Below are positions 24,036-36,452 of a stretch of DNA of 64,000 nucleotides, one piece after another (position 1 is the first letter of the stretch; every line of letters begins with the position of its first letter). Where the stretch lies: contig NC_053137.1 in assembly GCF_016808335.1 (NCBI RefSeq), positions 48,599,781-48,663,780 on the forward strand. Direction: 5' to 3'. A program made the translations under genes and the position numbers. The notes below the pieces were generated by a model. It made no database searches, was not told where the DNA came from, and saw only the letters and a program-made list of their open reading frames with translations. Source of the stretch: Panicum virgatum (Eukaryota > Streptophyta > Magnoliopsida > Poales > Poaceae).

Positions 24036-26250
24036 GGGACGCCCTCACGCGCACCCAGTTGAAGCGTACTAGTACCAAGTAGCGAAGCAAAAAGAAAAGA
24101 AAAGGACCCCGTGCCGTCGGGTCAACTTCCCCCTGAAATATGCGTCGACTGGAAATGAGAGGGGAATAAACCGGCCGCCCGAGCACTAGCGCAGCAGCGC
24201 CTGTCGTGCTCGCGCCGAGGGGGCGAAAAGCATCGGAAATGGCAACGAATGGGCTACCGCGCATCCATCCGCCTGGTCCCCCGGACGCACAAATCCTTCC
24301 TCCTCTGGGTCTCGCAGGATCAACGCAACCGCGCGCCGCCTGCCTGAACAGCCTGCTCGATCCATGCACGCGCGAGGTCCGTAAGCAAACGTTGGCCGCC
24401 GCCGGCCGGCCGCTTAACCATCCACCAGGACCAGCTAGTAGTCTCCGTTTCCGGTCGGGCCGGGCCTAACGCTTGCCACGCTATCTAATAACAGCTTGCT
24501 TGTCCCGTTCGGGCATCAGGCGCCCGCGCGGCGCCAGCTGCCCAGCTAGCTGTTCCCGTCCATCGTCCTTCCCCGCGCGGCCGGCCAGGTGGTTGGCGGC
24601 CGGAGCGCACGTGTACGGGCCTGCGCGCTCGGCCCCTGCATGCGCGGCAGGTCTCGCCACTTAGAGATGTGAGGACGTCACCGCCCGCGCACGTTGTTTC
24701 TGGATTCTGGAAACGCAGGGCGGCATCGATCGACGACAGTCGTTGCGTTGATTCCGGCGAACCGGGGGAGGCGAGCGAGGGAGAAGACTAGAAGAGCCGG
24801 CGGCGACGGGGATTACTAGCTAATTAGGGCCCTGTCTTGGGCCACCGGGGCCTTATCTGGTGCGATAAGGCGGGCGATGAGCGCGCGAGGGGGGTACACG
24901 GCTAAGCGCCACAGGCGTCGTGTCGTGGCCACAGGCTAGCTGTCCCCGAACCGCCGCGCCGGAGGTCTGCACCCATCGACCGCCCCAGCGAGCGAGCGCG
25001 GTGCTCGTGCGTCGTGGTCCAGCCGTGGCGGTGGGCGCGTAGTAGCAAGCTTCAGCAAGCTAGCTAGCCGCCGGTTGCTTTCGGTGGCAGTTTGGAATTT
25101 GGATACGGCTGGCCGGCCGTGCCGTGCCTACGTGATCCAACGGTAAGTACATGGGCGAGGATCAAGCGTATATATACGATCAATGTGATCCAACGGCAGG
25201 CGAGGATCAGGATATCACACGCCGCGCGCTCGCTCTCGCACGCACGCCTTTCGTCATGGGTTGCCTTTGCCTCCGTCCGTCGCGACCGACCAGGGACGAA
25301 TGGACAGGTTCATCCACGGTGGCGCGCGCGGAGCGGCAAAAGCATGCGACAGCGCCGGCCATGCCAGAGAGGCCAGCTGAAAAGACGGGTCGCACATTCC
25401 TGCATGCCTGCATGGAGATGAACGCAGGCAGCTGGCAGGCAGGCAGCCATGCATCATGCATGGTGGCAGCGCGGCGGCGCAGGGCCGAGCGAGCCCTGCC
25501 CGGCCATGCGCCGTCAGGTGGGCAGAGGGGGACAAGCGCGGAAGGGAACAAAAGCGCGGCACATAGGCCGCCGCCCCGCCATTGGCGCGGACTCTCGCGA
25601 TGTTCGGACTGCGCCTGCGCGCGCGCAGCCGGTGCGCTCGCCGGCCCGCTGCCCGCTGCTCTGCGGCTGCGCAGGGCGGCATGCAGCGCCATGCGTGCTG
25701 CGTGCATGCATGGGAAAGCTCATCGGCGCAGCTGCCCGGGATGGCCCCCCGGAGCAGAGCGGAGGGTGCCAGGGTGGGGGGTGGCCCCCGGCCGAGCGAA
25801 CGAACGTGAAGGAGGGGTGATGGACGGGAGGCGGCCGGGCCAGCGGCCATGGCGTGCATGCGGCATGCCCGCCTGTGCACGTAGCGCCGCTGGCCGACCT
25901 GCAGATCAGATTCACGGTCACGGCTCTGGCTCTGGGCGTGCACTGGGCTCGAGCGAGGCAGCAGAGAGGCGCGCAGCGGCAGCGCAGAGCAGGCGGCCGT
26001 CAGCTCGTCACATGATGCATCTGCCAGGAGGAGGAGGCCGCGCCATGCCGTCTTGGCTCTATTTGCTGGTGCGTGCCGGAAAGGATGGGCCCACGGTGTC
26101 TGCCAGACTGCCACTTGATATTTACACATCACACACCTCCGATTTCTTTTTTTCGAAAGAACCTCCGCCTATTCGAATGCTAGAGATTATTTACATCCTC
26201 TAGCAGCCCTCGCATAATAATCATCTCAGATACTCACGGTCTGCGAGATA
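24036..26250. other. GC-rich intergenic region, nothing identified
   Basis: About 2.2 kb of GC-rich DNA with many overlapping frames (up to about 350 codons) on both strands. All are low-complexity Arg/Ala/Pro and rich in Cys or Met-His repeats generated by GCATGCATG runs. No domain, splice pattern or conserved motif supports a gene. Confidence 0.45.
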
Positions 26251-26253
26251 CTA

Positions 26254-26485
26254 CTTCCTCTGTTCCAAAATAAATACAATTTTAAAACTGATCATACAAA
26301 CCTATAGATGCAAAATTACAAAAATATCTTTTATCTTTTGTGATGGGTGCATGAGGTGTTAGTTGTCTTTTATGATAATCTTCTAGAAATTTCCTTATTT
26401 TTTGTGGTAGGTGGGTCAAAGTTAGTAATTTTTGTGAGACAAATTTTAAACTCTAGAATTGCATTTATTTTTAAAATGGAGGGAG
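26254..26485. mobile_element. Stowaway-like MITE (232 bp)
   Basis: Left end CTTCCTCTGTTCCAAAATAA, right end complementary (AAAATGGAGGGAG). It is flanked by TA on both sides (26252-26253 and 26486-26487), the Tc1/mariner duplication. Non-coding and AT-rich. Confidence 0.85.
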
Positions 26486-26935
26486 TATTTTAACATAAAT
26501 TAGTAGTAATAAAACATATTCAAATGTGTAATGCTCTGCGACTGCTATGGAAGACTAGCAATGTCATTTATAAAAGAAAACTGGAAATATATCAAATAAC
26601 AATTATTTTTCCTCTCACATTCTCTCACCAAATTTTTTGAAGTCTGTGCTCTAGCCGGTTGAGACTGATTCGACCATTCATGGTTGGTGTGGCTCCTATT
26701 CCTCGATATGCCGGACCTTCTTCTACACTACCACAAGTAAGTTCGTAGCTTGTAAACTCCCGATTTGCCCATTATTTAATTAAATGCTGCGCGCCTTTGC
26801 TTTGAAAAAAGGTGCTTTCACCACAGACATGCCAGTAACTGACGAATTGGATGCTGTTCGGTGTGGACTGCGTGGTCTCAGAATGAACTGGATAATAGTA
26901 ACATGGTTGTATCTAACGTGTCGGTGTGAATGGTT

Positions 26936-28325
26936 TCGGGCTGGGCAAATATAACTGAGAACCGAGGACCGAACCGAACTAACCGAGAACCGAAACCGAA
27001 AGAACCGAAACCGAGAATTTCGGTTCCATGTTCGGTTCCTGATTCTCAGGAACCGAAATTTTCGGTTTGGTTCGGTTCTTAGACTCGGTTACCCAAAGAA
27101 CCGAGCCCATATGCAAATTAATCCACGAAGCCCAAATTGACGGCCCATTTAACCCTAGCCCACCTCCCCTCGGGCCTCCCTACCCGGCCACCCCACCCAC
27201 GCAGCTCTCTCCTCTCTGCCTCTCTCCCCTCCCAGTCTCAGCGCCCGGCCGCCCCCTTCCCATTCCCCACCGCGCCGCCTGGCCCCCTCCCTGGCTACCC
27301 ACCCCGCCGCCCGGCTGCCCCTCTCCACCCCGCGCGGCGCGCGCCCCTCCCCCTCACCGCCGGCTAGCTCGCCAGCTCCGGCCGCCCCCGGGCCCCATCG
27401 CTGCCCCCGACCCCCACCGCCGGCCGGCCATGGCTTTTGTGCCATAACCCCAGGCAATAGGACGCGGAGCAGAGCGCCGCAGTGAGGAGGAGGGCCAGGA
27501 GGTCGACGCGCCCCCTGTCGCCGCGCCCGAGAGGCGAGCCGTCGGTCGCCATGGCCAGCCGCTGGCGAGGGGAGGATGGGAGACGAAGTGGCCATGGCTG
27601 CCCCTCTCCACCCTCAGCGGCCGCGCCCAGCTCCCGGCGTCCGGCGGCGGCGAGGCTCTCCTCTGCAGGCTCGGCGGCGGCGGCGGGACCGCCAGGCTAG
27701 GCGCGCGGCGGCGGTGGTCGCCGGCACTGCAGATCCAAAAAAATTTTTCCTCTTTCTTCTCCTTCTCAATCGAGCAGCGGGCGGAAGCGGAAGGCGCACG
27801 GGGCTCTCCTCCTGGATGGTCTCCATCGACGCGGCGCGCGACGGCGCCTTCCTCCGCCCCTTCCCCGCGCGGCAGCTGCGCCTGCGCCGCGCGCCGCTCC
27901 CGCCGCCCGACCGCGGCATGTGGGCTTCCCCACGCACGCGCTGGGCCGCGACACGCACGCCCCCATCCCCCCACCTCCGCGACGCGCTGGGCACGAGATC
28001 GACGCCCCGGGCGGGGTGGGGTGGGCGGTGGCGGTGTGCCCGCGCGGCGGCGGGCGGTTGCTGCGCGGGAGGAGGATCTCTCCGAGAGGGCGAGAGGAGA
28101 GGGGGAGGGACGTGGCGGGGCCGCACCTTCTCATCGTGTATGAGACTATTTTGAGATTGCTTCGGTTAGTTCGGTTAGTACCGGAACCGAACCGAACTAA
28201 CCGAAACCAAAATTGCTCGGTTCTTGATCCTAGAAAGAACCGATCGGTCTCTATTTTTGAGGAACCGAACTTCTCTGAAAACCGAAGAACCGAACCGATC
28301 TGTTAGAACCGAATGCCCAGCCCTA
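26936..28325. mobile_element. hAT-like TIR element carrying captured GC-rich sequence (about 1.4 kb)
   Basis: Ends TCGGGCTGGGCA and TAGGGCTGGGCA (opposite strand). Both subterminal regions are dense in CGGTTCGGTT and AACCGAACC motifs, about 190 bp on each side. Between them lies about 1 kb of GC-rich DNA unlike the arms. A perfect 8-bp duplication is not visible (GAATGGTT against GTTGAGAG), so the borders or class may be off, or the flanks may be rearranged. The interior holds a methyltransferase-like exon fragment (27364-27552, -) and a second open stretch on the plus strand near 27815-27920. Confidence 0.7.
27364..27552 (-). pseudogene. Captured N-terminal fragment resembling a PMT-type putative methyltransferase
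   Basis: A 62-codon frame begins MATDGSPLGRGDRG, then has a hydrophobic anchor (VDLLALLLTAALCSASYCLG) followed by LWHKSHG. From memory this matches the short cytosolic tail and Golgi signal-anchor of plant QUASIMODO-like/PMT (DUF248) putative methyltransferases. The catalytic domain is absent and the frame soon stops, so this is at best a first-exon fragment. It lies inside the TIR element 26936-28325, suggesting capture by the element. The family assignment rests on a short segment. Confidence 0.45.
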
Positions 28326-29869
28326 GTTGAGAGCAACATGACATAAAGTCTGTTTGGTGCGGCTTCAATCACCATCTTCAACTTCTCCTTGGCTGCTTCG
28401 GCTCCGGTTTTCCTGCGTGCGTGCTACAGTATCAGAAGCCAAAGCCGGGCAGAGCCACACCAAACAGGTCGTAAGCTTGATGTCTACTTCTATTCTCTCT
28501 CCTTTATCTCCCACTACAAAAAGCATAGAAAACCGAGTTTTTTTGCTTTCCATATAAATCATCTTTTTCGAGCATTTGAATTTTTGAAAATTGCGCGAGA
28601 AGTTTGTTGTTTGTTTAAGCTTCTAACTTTTTCATGTTGAAAAACTTGTTCCATGTAGCATGATATCTTCCCTCAAGTGCAACGGCGCAGCATCGGTTCT
28701 TTCTTACGCTAAGACAAATGTTAATGGCCAGCGGGCCGGGGATCGAATTAAAGATTGAAAGTTAACGGCAAACAGCTATATGTGTCAAGCTTTGCGCGCG
28801 CACCGTTTCACGGTTAGGGCCCAGTTAACACTGGCGCGTGCCCCGTGTGTGGGTCATTTGAGTTGATGTTTCTCGTGTCAGTAACAGCAGCGCGCTAAAT
28901 GTTGCTCGACGTGACTAGCTATTGGGCAGTGGGCACCCGGTCGGCCCCTGCCCCTCCGGCAGGTGAACGGATGGGCTTCTCCCGTCACATGCTTGCACGT
29001 CCGGCCGTACGTGTACGTCGGTACGTGGTAGTACTAGGTCGACCACTGCTACATGCTCCGAAATCTCTCCTCGGAACGAACGACCTACGTGTGTACTACG
29101 CGCCTACGTGTGTACACGCATGCACAGCGCCGTCATCAATTGATGACGAAGCACCTACCGGGGGGCGGGGGCTCGTCACCGGCGAGGCGTGCCCGCGCAC
29201 ACTCCACGGCAGCGGAAGCAGGTCGTGCGTGGGCCGTGGGGGCGTGCCGTGCGTGCACGGCGGCGCAGATCGATCGACCAGCGGCCCGGGCCCGGGCCCG
29301 GGCGTCCGACCGTCCGTGTTGCTCTGAGCCTCTGACCACCATCCCCTCCTCATGCCGTCCCCTGCCGTCGGCGCCTGTGCCCGTTTCAGGACCGCCGCGC
29401 GCGAAGCACACGTCCGGCCGGCCGTGCTCCCTCCTGGCGAGCTACAGAGGTCTTCATGTTTCAGAGCTCCAGAGAGAGTGAGAGACGCAGATGCATGCAT
29501 GGAGAGGACAAAGGGCACTACTGTTGGGGCCCTAGCTTGGGGTAGTGGTGTCGGCAAGTACGCACGTACGTGCGTGGCCATGCATGGCGGATCGGCGCTG
29601 CCCCTACAGCGGTCGCGCGCGCACGGCCTCGCAAATCAGGCCATTCGATCGCAAGCTGTGCCGCAGATCATGGGAGTACGGGCGCACGAACAGCCCGATC
29701 TTGGCTGTGCACTGCGTTGGCGTGCATGCACCGTAGGTACTGGCTGGCTCCGGCGCCACACCAGATCGATCTGTCCGCGCCAGCGTAGTACGTGCATTTC
29801 CGTGTCGCTGCTGATGATGAAAGTGATTGCGGGACGGTGACAATACGAGAGGTAGGACCGCCCTTGATT
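28326..29869. other. Intergenic, GC-rich in its second half
   Basis: No gene is recognised. Frames at 28899-29840 on both strands are low-complexity. Confidence 0.4.
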
Positions 29870-30120
29870 TTTTTGCTATTTACGTTTCCTGTTGACGCTT
29901 TTTTGTTACTGTGAGGTGGAAGTACAAATGTCGAGTAGGCGCCAATTTCAAACACCTAAAGTCAGCATCTTGCAGACCATTTTGAGTGATTGTGTAACAC
30001 AGAGCAAATTTTCAAAAAAAAACACAGCATATCGGTTATTTTTGGTGACTATATAAGCAGCAAAAGAGGCTAAAACTTTTATGCCTTTTTCAAGGGGAAA
30101 CCCAACATCACAACTTTTCT
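29870..30120 (+). repeat. Diverged direct repeat, copy 1
   Basis: Shares alignable blocks with 31281-31480: GTGGAAGTACAAATGT against GTGGAAGCACAAATGT, then CAATTTCAAACA against CAGTTTCAAACA, and further A/T-rich similarity ending near AACACTTTTAT or AAACTTTTAT. The two copies lie on either side of a CACTA element and are in the same orientation. Confidence 0.5.
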
Positions 30121-30501
30121 AAAAAAAAGTTTGCGTATTACGAAGTGCTTCATCACAACTTTACTGGAAAAAAAACTGACAATTTTATTTATCTGTAAGT
30201 ATTCATCCTTGTCTCGATGATAGGTCCTTTTTAAACACGGAGATATGGAAACTAAAATTAGGTAGGCATACTATGATAATTATAAATTCTTTACATCGCC
30301 ACTAATCTATATTTCACTCGGGAGTTTGTGACCTTCCATAGATTTTGATGTTAATCCTGAGTCATAATATTGAGCTCAAACCTCAAGCTATAAATGACTC
30401 ACACATTGGTAGACCAACTCTAGCTGCCAAACCTTTAGGCTCCCCTTGAAACCAAATGTACTATAATAACACGGCTAGCAAGAATTCACATGAAGATCTT
30501 T

Positions 30502-31277
30502 CACTACTACATAACCTGTCATTACAAATGCTGCATCACCACCTGGTCGTAATAAAATGCATCACCGCCGGGTCGTATTATGAACTACATCTCCACTGGT
30601 TCGTGATACGATGACCCAACGTTGATGAAAAGCCCTCCCATTTTCTTATTTACTCTCTCACTGTCACTCTCGTTTCCCCTCTATCTCCCTCCCTCCCTCC
30701 CTCCCACCCCCTCCTCAAGTCCAGTCTTCTCTCTCGTTCTCCTATCCCCTCCCTACCTACACTGCCTCCCCTTCCCTCCCGTCCTCACCCATTGCCGGCT
30801 CCCTTCCTCTCTTACCACCGACTCCCCTCTTCCCTCGCTGTCCTGGCCTCGCGGGAGCTGCCATGGATGCGCAAGCGTGACCGCTTCCCCCTCCCGCCCG
30901 CCCTTTGCTCCTCCCTACCCCAGCAGCTCTCTGTCCCCCCTTCCCTGCTGTCCCTCCACGTCCGAGGGCGGGTGCAGCAGCAACAGCCAACAACAACATC
31001 GGGTGTGCGACCTCGTACAGCAACGACGACGACGCTAGGGACCAGCGGGAGGGCGTCCACTTCCTCTCAGCGGCGCCGGCGCGCAGGGCCGCACTGGTGA
31101 GCGCGTGCCACAGGGCGTCGGTGCCGCGGTGCGCTGGGCTGCTCTTTTTTTTGTTTGTGAAAATGGCATCACTGCCTGATGGCCCTACTCATCATTGTCG
31201 ATCCTAATCCAACGAGTCTTCGAATCGGCAGTGATGTTGCTTTTGACCCGTTGGTGATGGGGTCTTGTGTAGTTGTG
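30502..31277. mobile_element. Small non-autonomous CACTA-like element (776 bp)
   Basis: Left terminus CACTACTACATAACC, right terminus the near-complement (TTGTGTAGTTGTG), and a 3-bp TTT duplication on each side (30499-30501 and 31278-31280). Subterminal repeats of the type GCATCACCACCTGGTCGT, GCATCACCGCCGGGTCGT and, at the right, GACCCGTTGGTGATG are in the arrangement typical of En/Spm elements. The centre is a CT-rich then GC-rich segment without a recognisable domain; no transposase is present. Confidence 0.75.
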
Positions 31278-31280
31278 TTT

Positions 31281-31480
31281 GTTTCATATCAGTATTACTT
31301 GCTACTTTGCTAGTGTTACTAAAGTGGAAGCACAAATGTTGGATAGGAAAACCCAGTGGTACCAGTTTCAAACATAAACTCAACACCTTACAATTTTTTT
31401 AAATGCTTGTGTTCACAGAAAATCACTTATTTGTGGTGATGACCTCCCTTGAAGCTAATGATAACACTTTTATCTTATAT
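31281..31480 (+). repeat. Diverged direct repeat, copy 2
   Basis: Second copy of the repeat described at 29870-30120, beginning directly after the CACTA element. It may be the continuation of a duplicated segment or the second repeat of an older, decayed element into which the CACTA element inserted. Confidence 0.45.
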
Positions 31481-33205
31481 ATCAAATAAATATTCGAATT
31501 AGAATCCGAATTCGAGGTATCTATTTTGCATTCGTATCCGAAAATATCTAAATTTAAATCCATATTTGTATTCGATTTAAAATATAGTAAAAAGTACTAT
31601 CCGAATCTGATTCCATGCGAATCTGATCCGTTTACTCGGCAGATACCCTGCTCGGCGCTCGTTCTCACTGTCGCTACTCACCAGCGCCCAATAATCCGTC
31701 AGACTCCCGCGCTCCCACAGCTTCAACCACAGCCAGTTCTTCCCGGCAAGCGGCAGCATCGGATCCCACGTCGGCGTCATTACACCTGTGCGGCTGTGCG
31801 TTTCCTGCCGAATCTCTGAGCTCTTTCCTACCCTTGCTCGCCCGGCCGCGGCAGGCTCCAACTCACATGCATGCCGCGCGGACTGTGAAAGATAGACAGA
31901 AAAGGGAGGCCTACTGCATGCAGGCACCTACCTTGGCATGGCCTTTTGGAAGCGATGGATGATAATATGGGATTGGACTCGACTTTGAGGGGGAGTTGCC
32001 TTTCCATTGTGTTGTCCTAATCAGGCCGTCGTTTCATCCAAGCAATCGAATTCGTGCACCTCTCTCTCTCTCTCTGCGTGGACGGGCAATGGCAGCCAAC
32101 GAAAGGCAACCTCGTCGGTCCAGCGGGCAATCAAATCAAGCCGGAACAGCCGGCGGAAGACGACGCTGTCCGGTCAGTCTGCGTTCATCTTTGGAGCCGC
32201 AGTTGGCTCCTTCTGCCGTGGCATGATCGCTGGAACGGAGGCACGGACGGCGACAGATCAGACAGGGGGCGGCATGCAACCCTGCGCCTCGTCGCCGTCC
32301 GCCCTGAACCTCAAGGGTTAGTGACACCTGACAAGGGGCGCGCGCGAGCGATGTGATGGGGCGCTGAAACATCATGCAATTGACTAATCATGAGTCCCCA
32401 AAGGACGGATGCGGCCAAACAAGCAAAGAGCGCCGCGATCGAGGGGCACGTCGCTCTCGGATCAACTGATGATGCTCTCCCCTCGTGCTCCGTCCCACGC
32501 ACTGCACAGTGCCACATCAACTCGCTGCTACTAGGTTTGTCATCAGTGATTCATCAAGTCTTGAGTTATCACCAGCCAGTACATTAAATTTTTTCATACA
32601 GCAATTAGCAAGTGAAAGCCTGTAATGCATGCTCTGTTAAAAAAAGCCTAATCCATGCAGCGCGTGCAGGACTGCAGGTGCACTGCTTCAGGCCTTCAGG
32701 AGTTGAGTATGATGACATTTCTCTTTCGTGGAGTATATATGACTGTATGAGCTATGCGCTGCCAATGCCGACCATGGGGGGGGGGGGGGTGTATGTAAGG
32801 ATGGATCTAGACATCCGAATTCTTATAACAAATTTGATATTTTAAAGTAGATATGTTTAAAATTTTATGATAATTTTTTTTATATTATCAAGCATATTAT
32901 TACACATAAGAATAAAATTATGTATATATTTTTTATGTATTATTTGCTCCCTACAATTAAAAAGGTGAAAAAAGATTCGAATCCGTATTCGAATTTTTAT
33001 ATCTATTATTTGAGAATATATATGATAAATTTGAGGTTTAGTTTTTATGAATCTTTACAATATCAATGTTAAATACAAGGCTATGAATTTACATAGTAAA
33101 TTTTATATCTTATTTGTCCATAATCGAAGAAAAATGACAAAAAATCTGACATTCGAATAAACATCCGAATCTGTATGCATAGGGTAGGAGCTAGGAGAGG
33201 AGGCA
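31481..33205. other. Intergenic with two ATTCGAATCCG-rich repeat fragments
   Basis: About 31490-31640 and 32805-33180 are AT-rich and contain repeated ATCCGAAT and ATTCGAAT words of the kind found in the arms of grass hAT-like elements. I could not define ends. A run of 10 G (about 32778) precedes the second. The segment 31640-32620 has mixed composition with no recognisable gene. Confidence 0.4.
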
Positions 33206-33327
33206 GGAAGAAATTATGGCAATGATGAGGAGGAGTGAATGGAGACAAGGCAGGATGTCTTTATGCGGAAGAAATTATGGCAATGATGAGGAGGAGTGAA
33301 TGGAGACAAGGCAGGATGTCTTTATGC
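33206..33327. repeat. Perfect 61-bp tandem duplication
   Basis: The unit starting GGAAGAAATTATGGCAATGA occurs at 33206-33266 and again, identical, at 33267-33327. It is a recent duplication with no intervening bases. Confidence 0.95.
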
Positions 33328-33652
33328 CATGCATCGAGAACAGAGCGAGTGGGGGCACTGAAATCTGCTACGTTTCTGTTTGTGCACGAGTAAATAATGA
33401 CCAGTCGGGTGTGCCACTGTACTTCTGCTCCACTTCCGTACCGTGACAAAAGAAAAGACATCTGGAGATGTTGTTATGTATTACACAAAGCAAGGTGATC
33501 GTACTGTAAAGCTTGGTTAGAACAAAGAAATTCACAGTAATTCTGCACGATTCTAACACTGTTAAATACTTTCACAAAATTACAGCTATTTGTAAGATCG
33601 ATTGCAATAATTTGTCCCTCTGGTAGCTCAAAACTAGGACCTTTTAGGTTTG

Positions 33653-33654
<2 letters not shown>

Positions 33655-33733
<79 letters not shown>
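33655..33733. repeat. (AG)39 microsatellite
   Basis: An uninterrupted AG dinucleotide run of about 79 bases, expected to be highly length-variable. Confidence 0.97.
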
Positions 33734-33736
<3 letters not shown>

Positions 33737-34046
33737 CTCGTGCTTTATAATCAAGGTGTAAGTAGTGCTATTAGTGTGAAGTACGTAGTTTTTTTTGCAT
33801 ATAGTTATATGCATATAGTTGTGTAGTTCAATGAAATCGTTATATTTACCTATATACGGCACGGACAGTACACTTTATTCTAGCCTCGGCAAGTTGTGTA
33901 CCTCCATCTATTATTACAAGCCTTATTAGTAACATGGAGTGTCTATGTGCTCCAAACAAATCTTGAAACATGGCAATCAAAAAATATAAGTGGTTGTCTA
34001 GTTTTTTTGTTGCTGCAAAAAAAAAATGTCACATTCCGTCACTAAA

Positions 34047-34395
34047 CATGTGCACGCAGCACTCATGGTCCACAATTAGGCCACATCCAAATTGGGCCGG
34101 GTGTTACATACACCCCCTCAAAGGACCTGATGTCCTTGTCAGTCCAACTCAAACCATATGTCACACCCCGTCCACCATAGCTGCACTGCCCAGCCCTTTC
34201 GAGGAGCGGGCTCGCTTACACTTTCGTTCTCGTTTCATGTAAAAGGGCTAACCCGAAGGTGCTAATGGTTAGAGGACAAAGGCTTATAAGTTAGCTATAC
34301 TCTCTTTCTCAACTAGTAAGGTGGTACTAAACAAGTGCATGCAGCACTTATGGGCCACAACTAGACCACATCCAAATTAGGTCAGGTGTCGCAAA
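34047..34395 (+). repeat. Spaced direct repeat, decayed element
   Basis: CACGCAGCACTCATGG...CCACATCCAAATTGGG near 34050-34105 recurs as CATGCAGCACTTATGG...CCACATCCAAATTAGG near 34337-34385, about 286 bases apart in the same orientation. Between them is a segment with ACACCCCCTCAAAGGAC, familiar from grass retroelement leaders. Classification is not possible. Confidence 0.5.
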
Positions 34396-36010
34396 AAACA
34401 TTGATCACTGCCTTTGAGTTGTACTTAATCAGGTTTCCCCTGTTAAGATTACTCTCTTGACTAAGAACCAAATAAAATTCTTACCTTTCGAGGTAATTTC
34501 CACATATATTTATTTGGAGGCAACTTTATTTTGCTTCAGCATATATATGTTGATATATTGGTCGGTTGAACCATAAAAGTTCATGTTTGGTAGGAGTCCA
34601 TTTTAAAATATCTCTCTGGTCTTTTTTACTCTTTACCGTTGAGCTTATATATATCGATGCATCCAGGCTGGACCAAAAAAAAATCCACGATAGATGGAAA
34701 TCGGAGTTCCTGATACCACTTTAAGAAAAGTGCGGCTTCAGCTTGATTCAAAAGAGAGCCAAAAAAAAATGCTACCCAAAACAGGCATGAACCCATCTTT
34801 ATGGTAATGCAAGCTAAGAGTATAGATAAGATCGGAGCCATGTTCTCGGAAATGGGCAGCAGAGGCCCAGAGGTAATAAACCGTAAAGAAAAGAATAAAG
34901 ATGCAAAAATAATCTGCTGACAGGTTACACTGTCGACGACACTCGATATGTTGCTCCTAGGGGCGGCAACAATAATTTGATTTGTGACCGTTCGCTCGGG
35001 GACTTGTTTGTTTACGACGCGAGCAACTTGCCGGTCGCATAATGATGCATATGAGGCAACTACAGTGGCGCCAGGCCACTTTGTTATAGACAAAACGTAC
35101 GCCCCTACTTTTTTTTCGTCACCCTCTCTCTGTGATCTTGAGCCACGGAGACACTTGGTCAGTGCAACTGTTCTGGATTTGTGAAGAAATGAATCGCTCC
35201 ACATGCCCGTGTTCTCTTGTAGGGCAGTGCAAGTAAAAAAAAAGAAAGAAAGAAAGAAAGGTGGTGCTGTTCCCTTTATTATTGCCAGCCAAGATGAATG
35301 TGTCCAGAATGCTCTATCCTGGGGAGTTTTACTGTCAAACAAGAAACTACATGCAGTAACTTTCGATGTTATAATAACTTATAACCAGCTTAACAATCAC
35401 CGCCGACGCGGAAGAAGCTTCTCGATGAGCAAATGTAGCAAGAAAGTACAACCCGTTCTTAAGATTATAAATTTATTTGCAACAATATTCATCAAATAAT
35501 AATTCCTGCCAGTTAATTAAATCCCATGGTGTTGTACTGTTATGTATCATCATGTACAGCACGAGCCATTCAAAATTTCAAACTCTGCTGCCTCGTTTCA
35601 CAAAATATACCGCTACCCGCAGCTGCAAGGCCGGAATGAGCAGCAACAGCCATTCCGAACAAAAGCATCAACACATCACACAATATTTTCCTTTCCGAAG
35701 GACATCAATGGTTCACACTGCACAAGTTGGTTTCGTCTCACTGCAGCGAAGAAATACAGCCGCCATGGCTCCCGGAGGAAAAAAGGCCTATCTCTTCTGA
35801 ACTTTGCACCGCAGTATATATACGGCCCAATTTGTATGGGCCTTATAGGCCCAGTTACTTTTGCAGTTGGCCTATAATGCGCCGATCGCATTAATGTTTA
35901 CTCCTACGTAATTAATAATGGGCTAGGTTATGCCTCCGCATAGGCCTGCTAGCGAAGGGGTCAGCCAACGTGGATGCAAGAAACAATAGAAAAGTTAAAA
36001 TAATTATCTA
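34396..36010. other. Intergenic, unassigned
   Basis: The longest frame (34626-35342, minus, 238 codons) contains homopolymer-derived Phe/Lys runs and no domain. I treat it as non-coding or a relic of a mobile element. No other feature is recognised. Confidence 0.4.
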
Positions 36011-36452
36011 CTAGGTGTATACCCGTGTATACCCGTGCGTTGCTACGGGTGAAACAAATTCTCTACAAAGCATCAATCTAAGACCCTGTTTGGATAGGAA
36101 AAGTCTTAGAACTTAAAAAAGTCCCTAGTCTTAAACTTTTAGCCCCACCCTGTTTGGTTAAGGGACTTAGAGGGACTTTTAGTCATTAAATGAAGCTCTA
36201 AAAATACTAAAGTACCCCTAACTGCCATGCAACCACTGCCCTCCATGCCGCGCTGCATGGATGCACAGCACACCGGCTGGCATGCATGCGCTGCGCCCTG
36301 GCTGCTCTGCATGCATATGCACGGCTGCTCTGCATGCATGTCTTGCACATTTTATTGAAATCATGTCTTGCAGATTATTTCAAATGATATTAGTACAAAT
36401 TATTAGTACAAATCATGTCTTGCACAAGATAAAAAGACAATTGAAATTACAT

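Noticed and set aside
23092..24369. 425-codon minus-strand frame in GC-rich DNA
   Set aside because: Low-complexity Pro/Arg/Ala composition, equally long frames on the other strand, and it crosses the border of a TIR element; no domain.
25151..26203. 350-codon plus-strand frame
   Set aside because: Overlaps a 292-codon antisense frame, composition follows GC content, and no conserved motif or splice context.
26928..28333. A target-site duplication for the 26936-28325 element
   Set aside because: The 8-bp flanks (GAATGGTT and GTTGAGAG) do not match, so no duplication is claimed.
29340..29520. Possible microRNA precursor in the GC-rich region
   Set aside because: No match to plant microRNA sequences I know and no convincing stem found by eye.
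34626..35342. 238-codon minus-strand frame
   Set aside because: Contains homopolymer-encoded Phe runs and no recognisable domain, and lies in repeat-like sequence.
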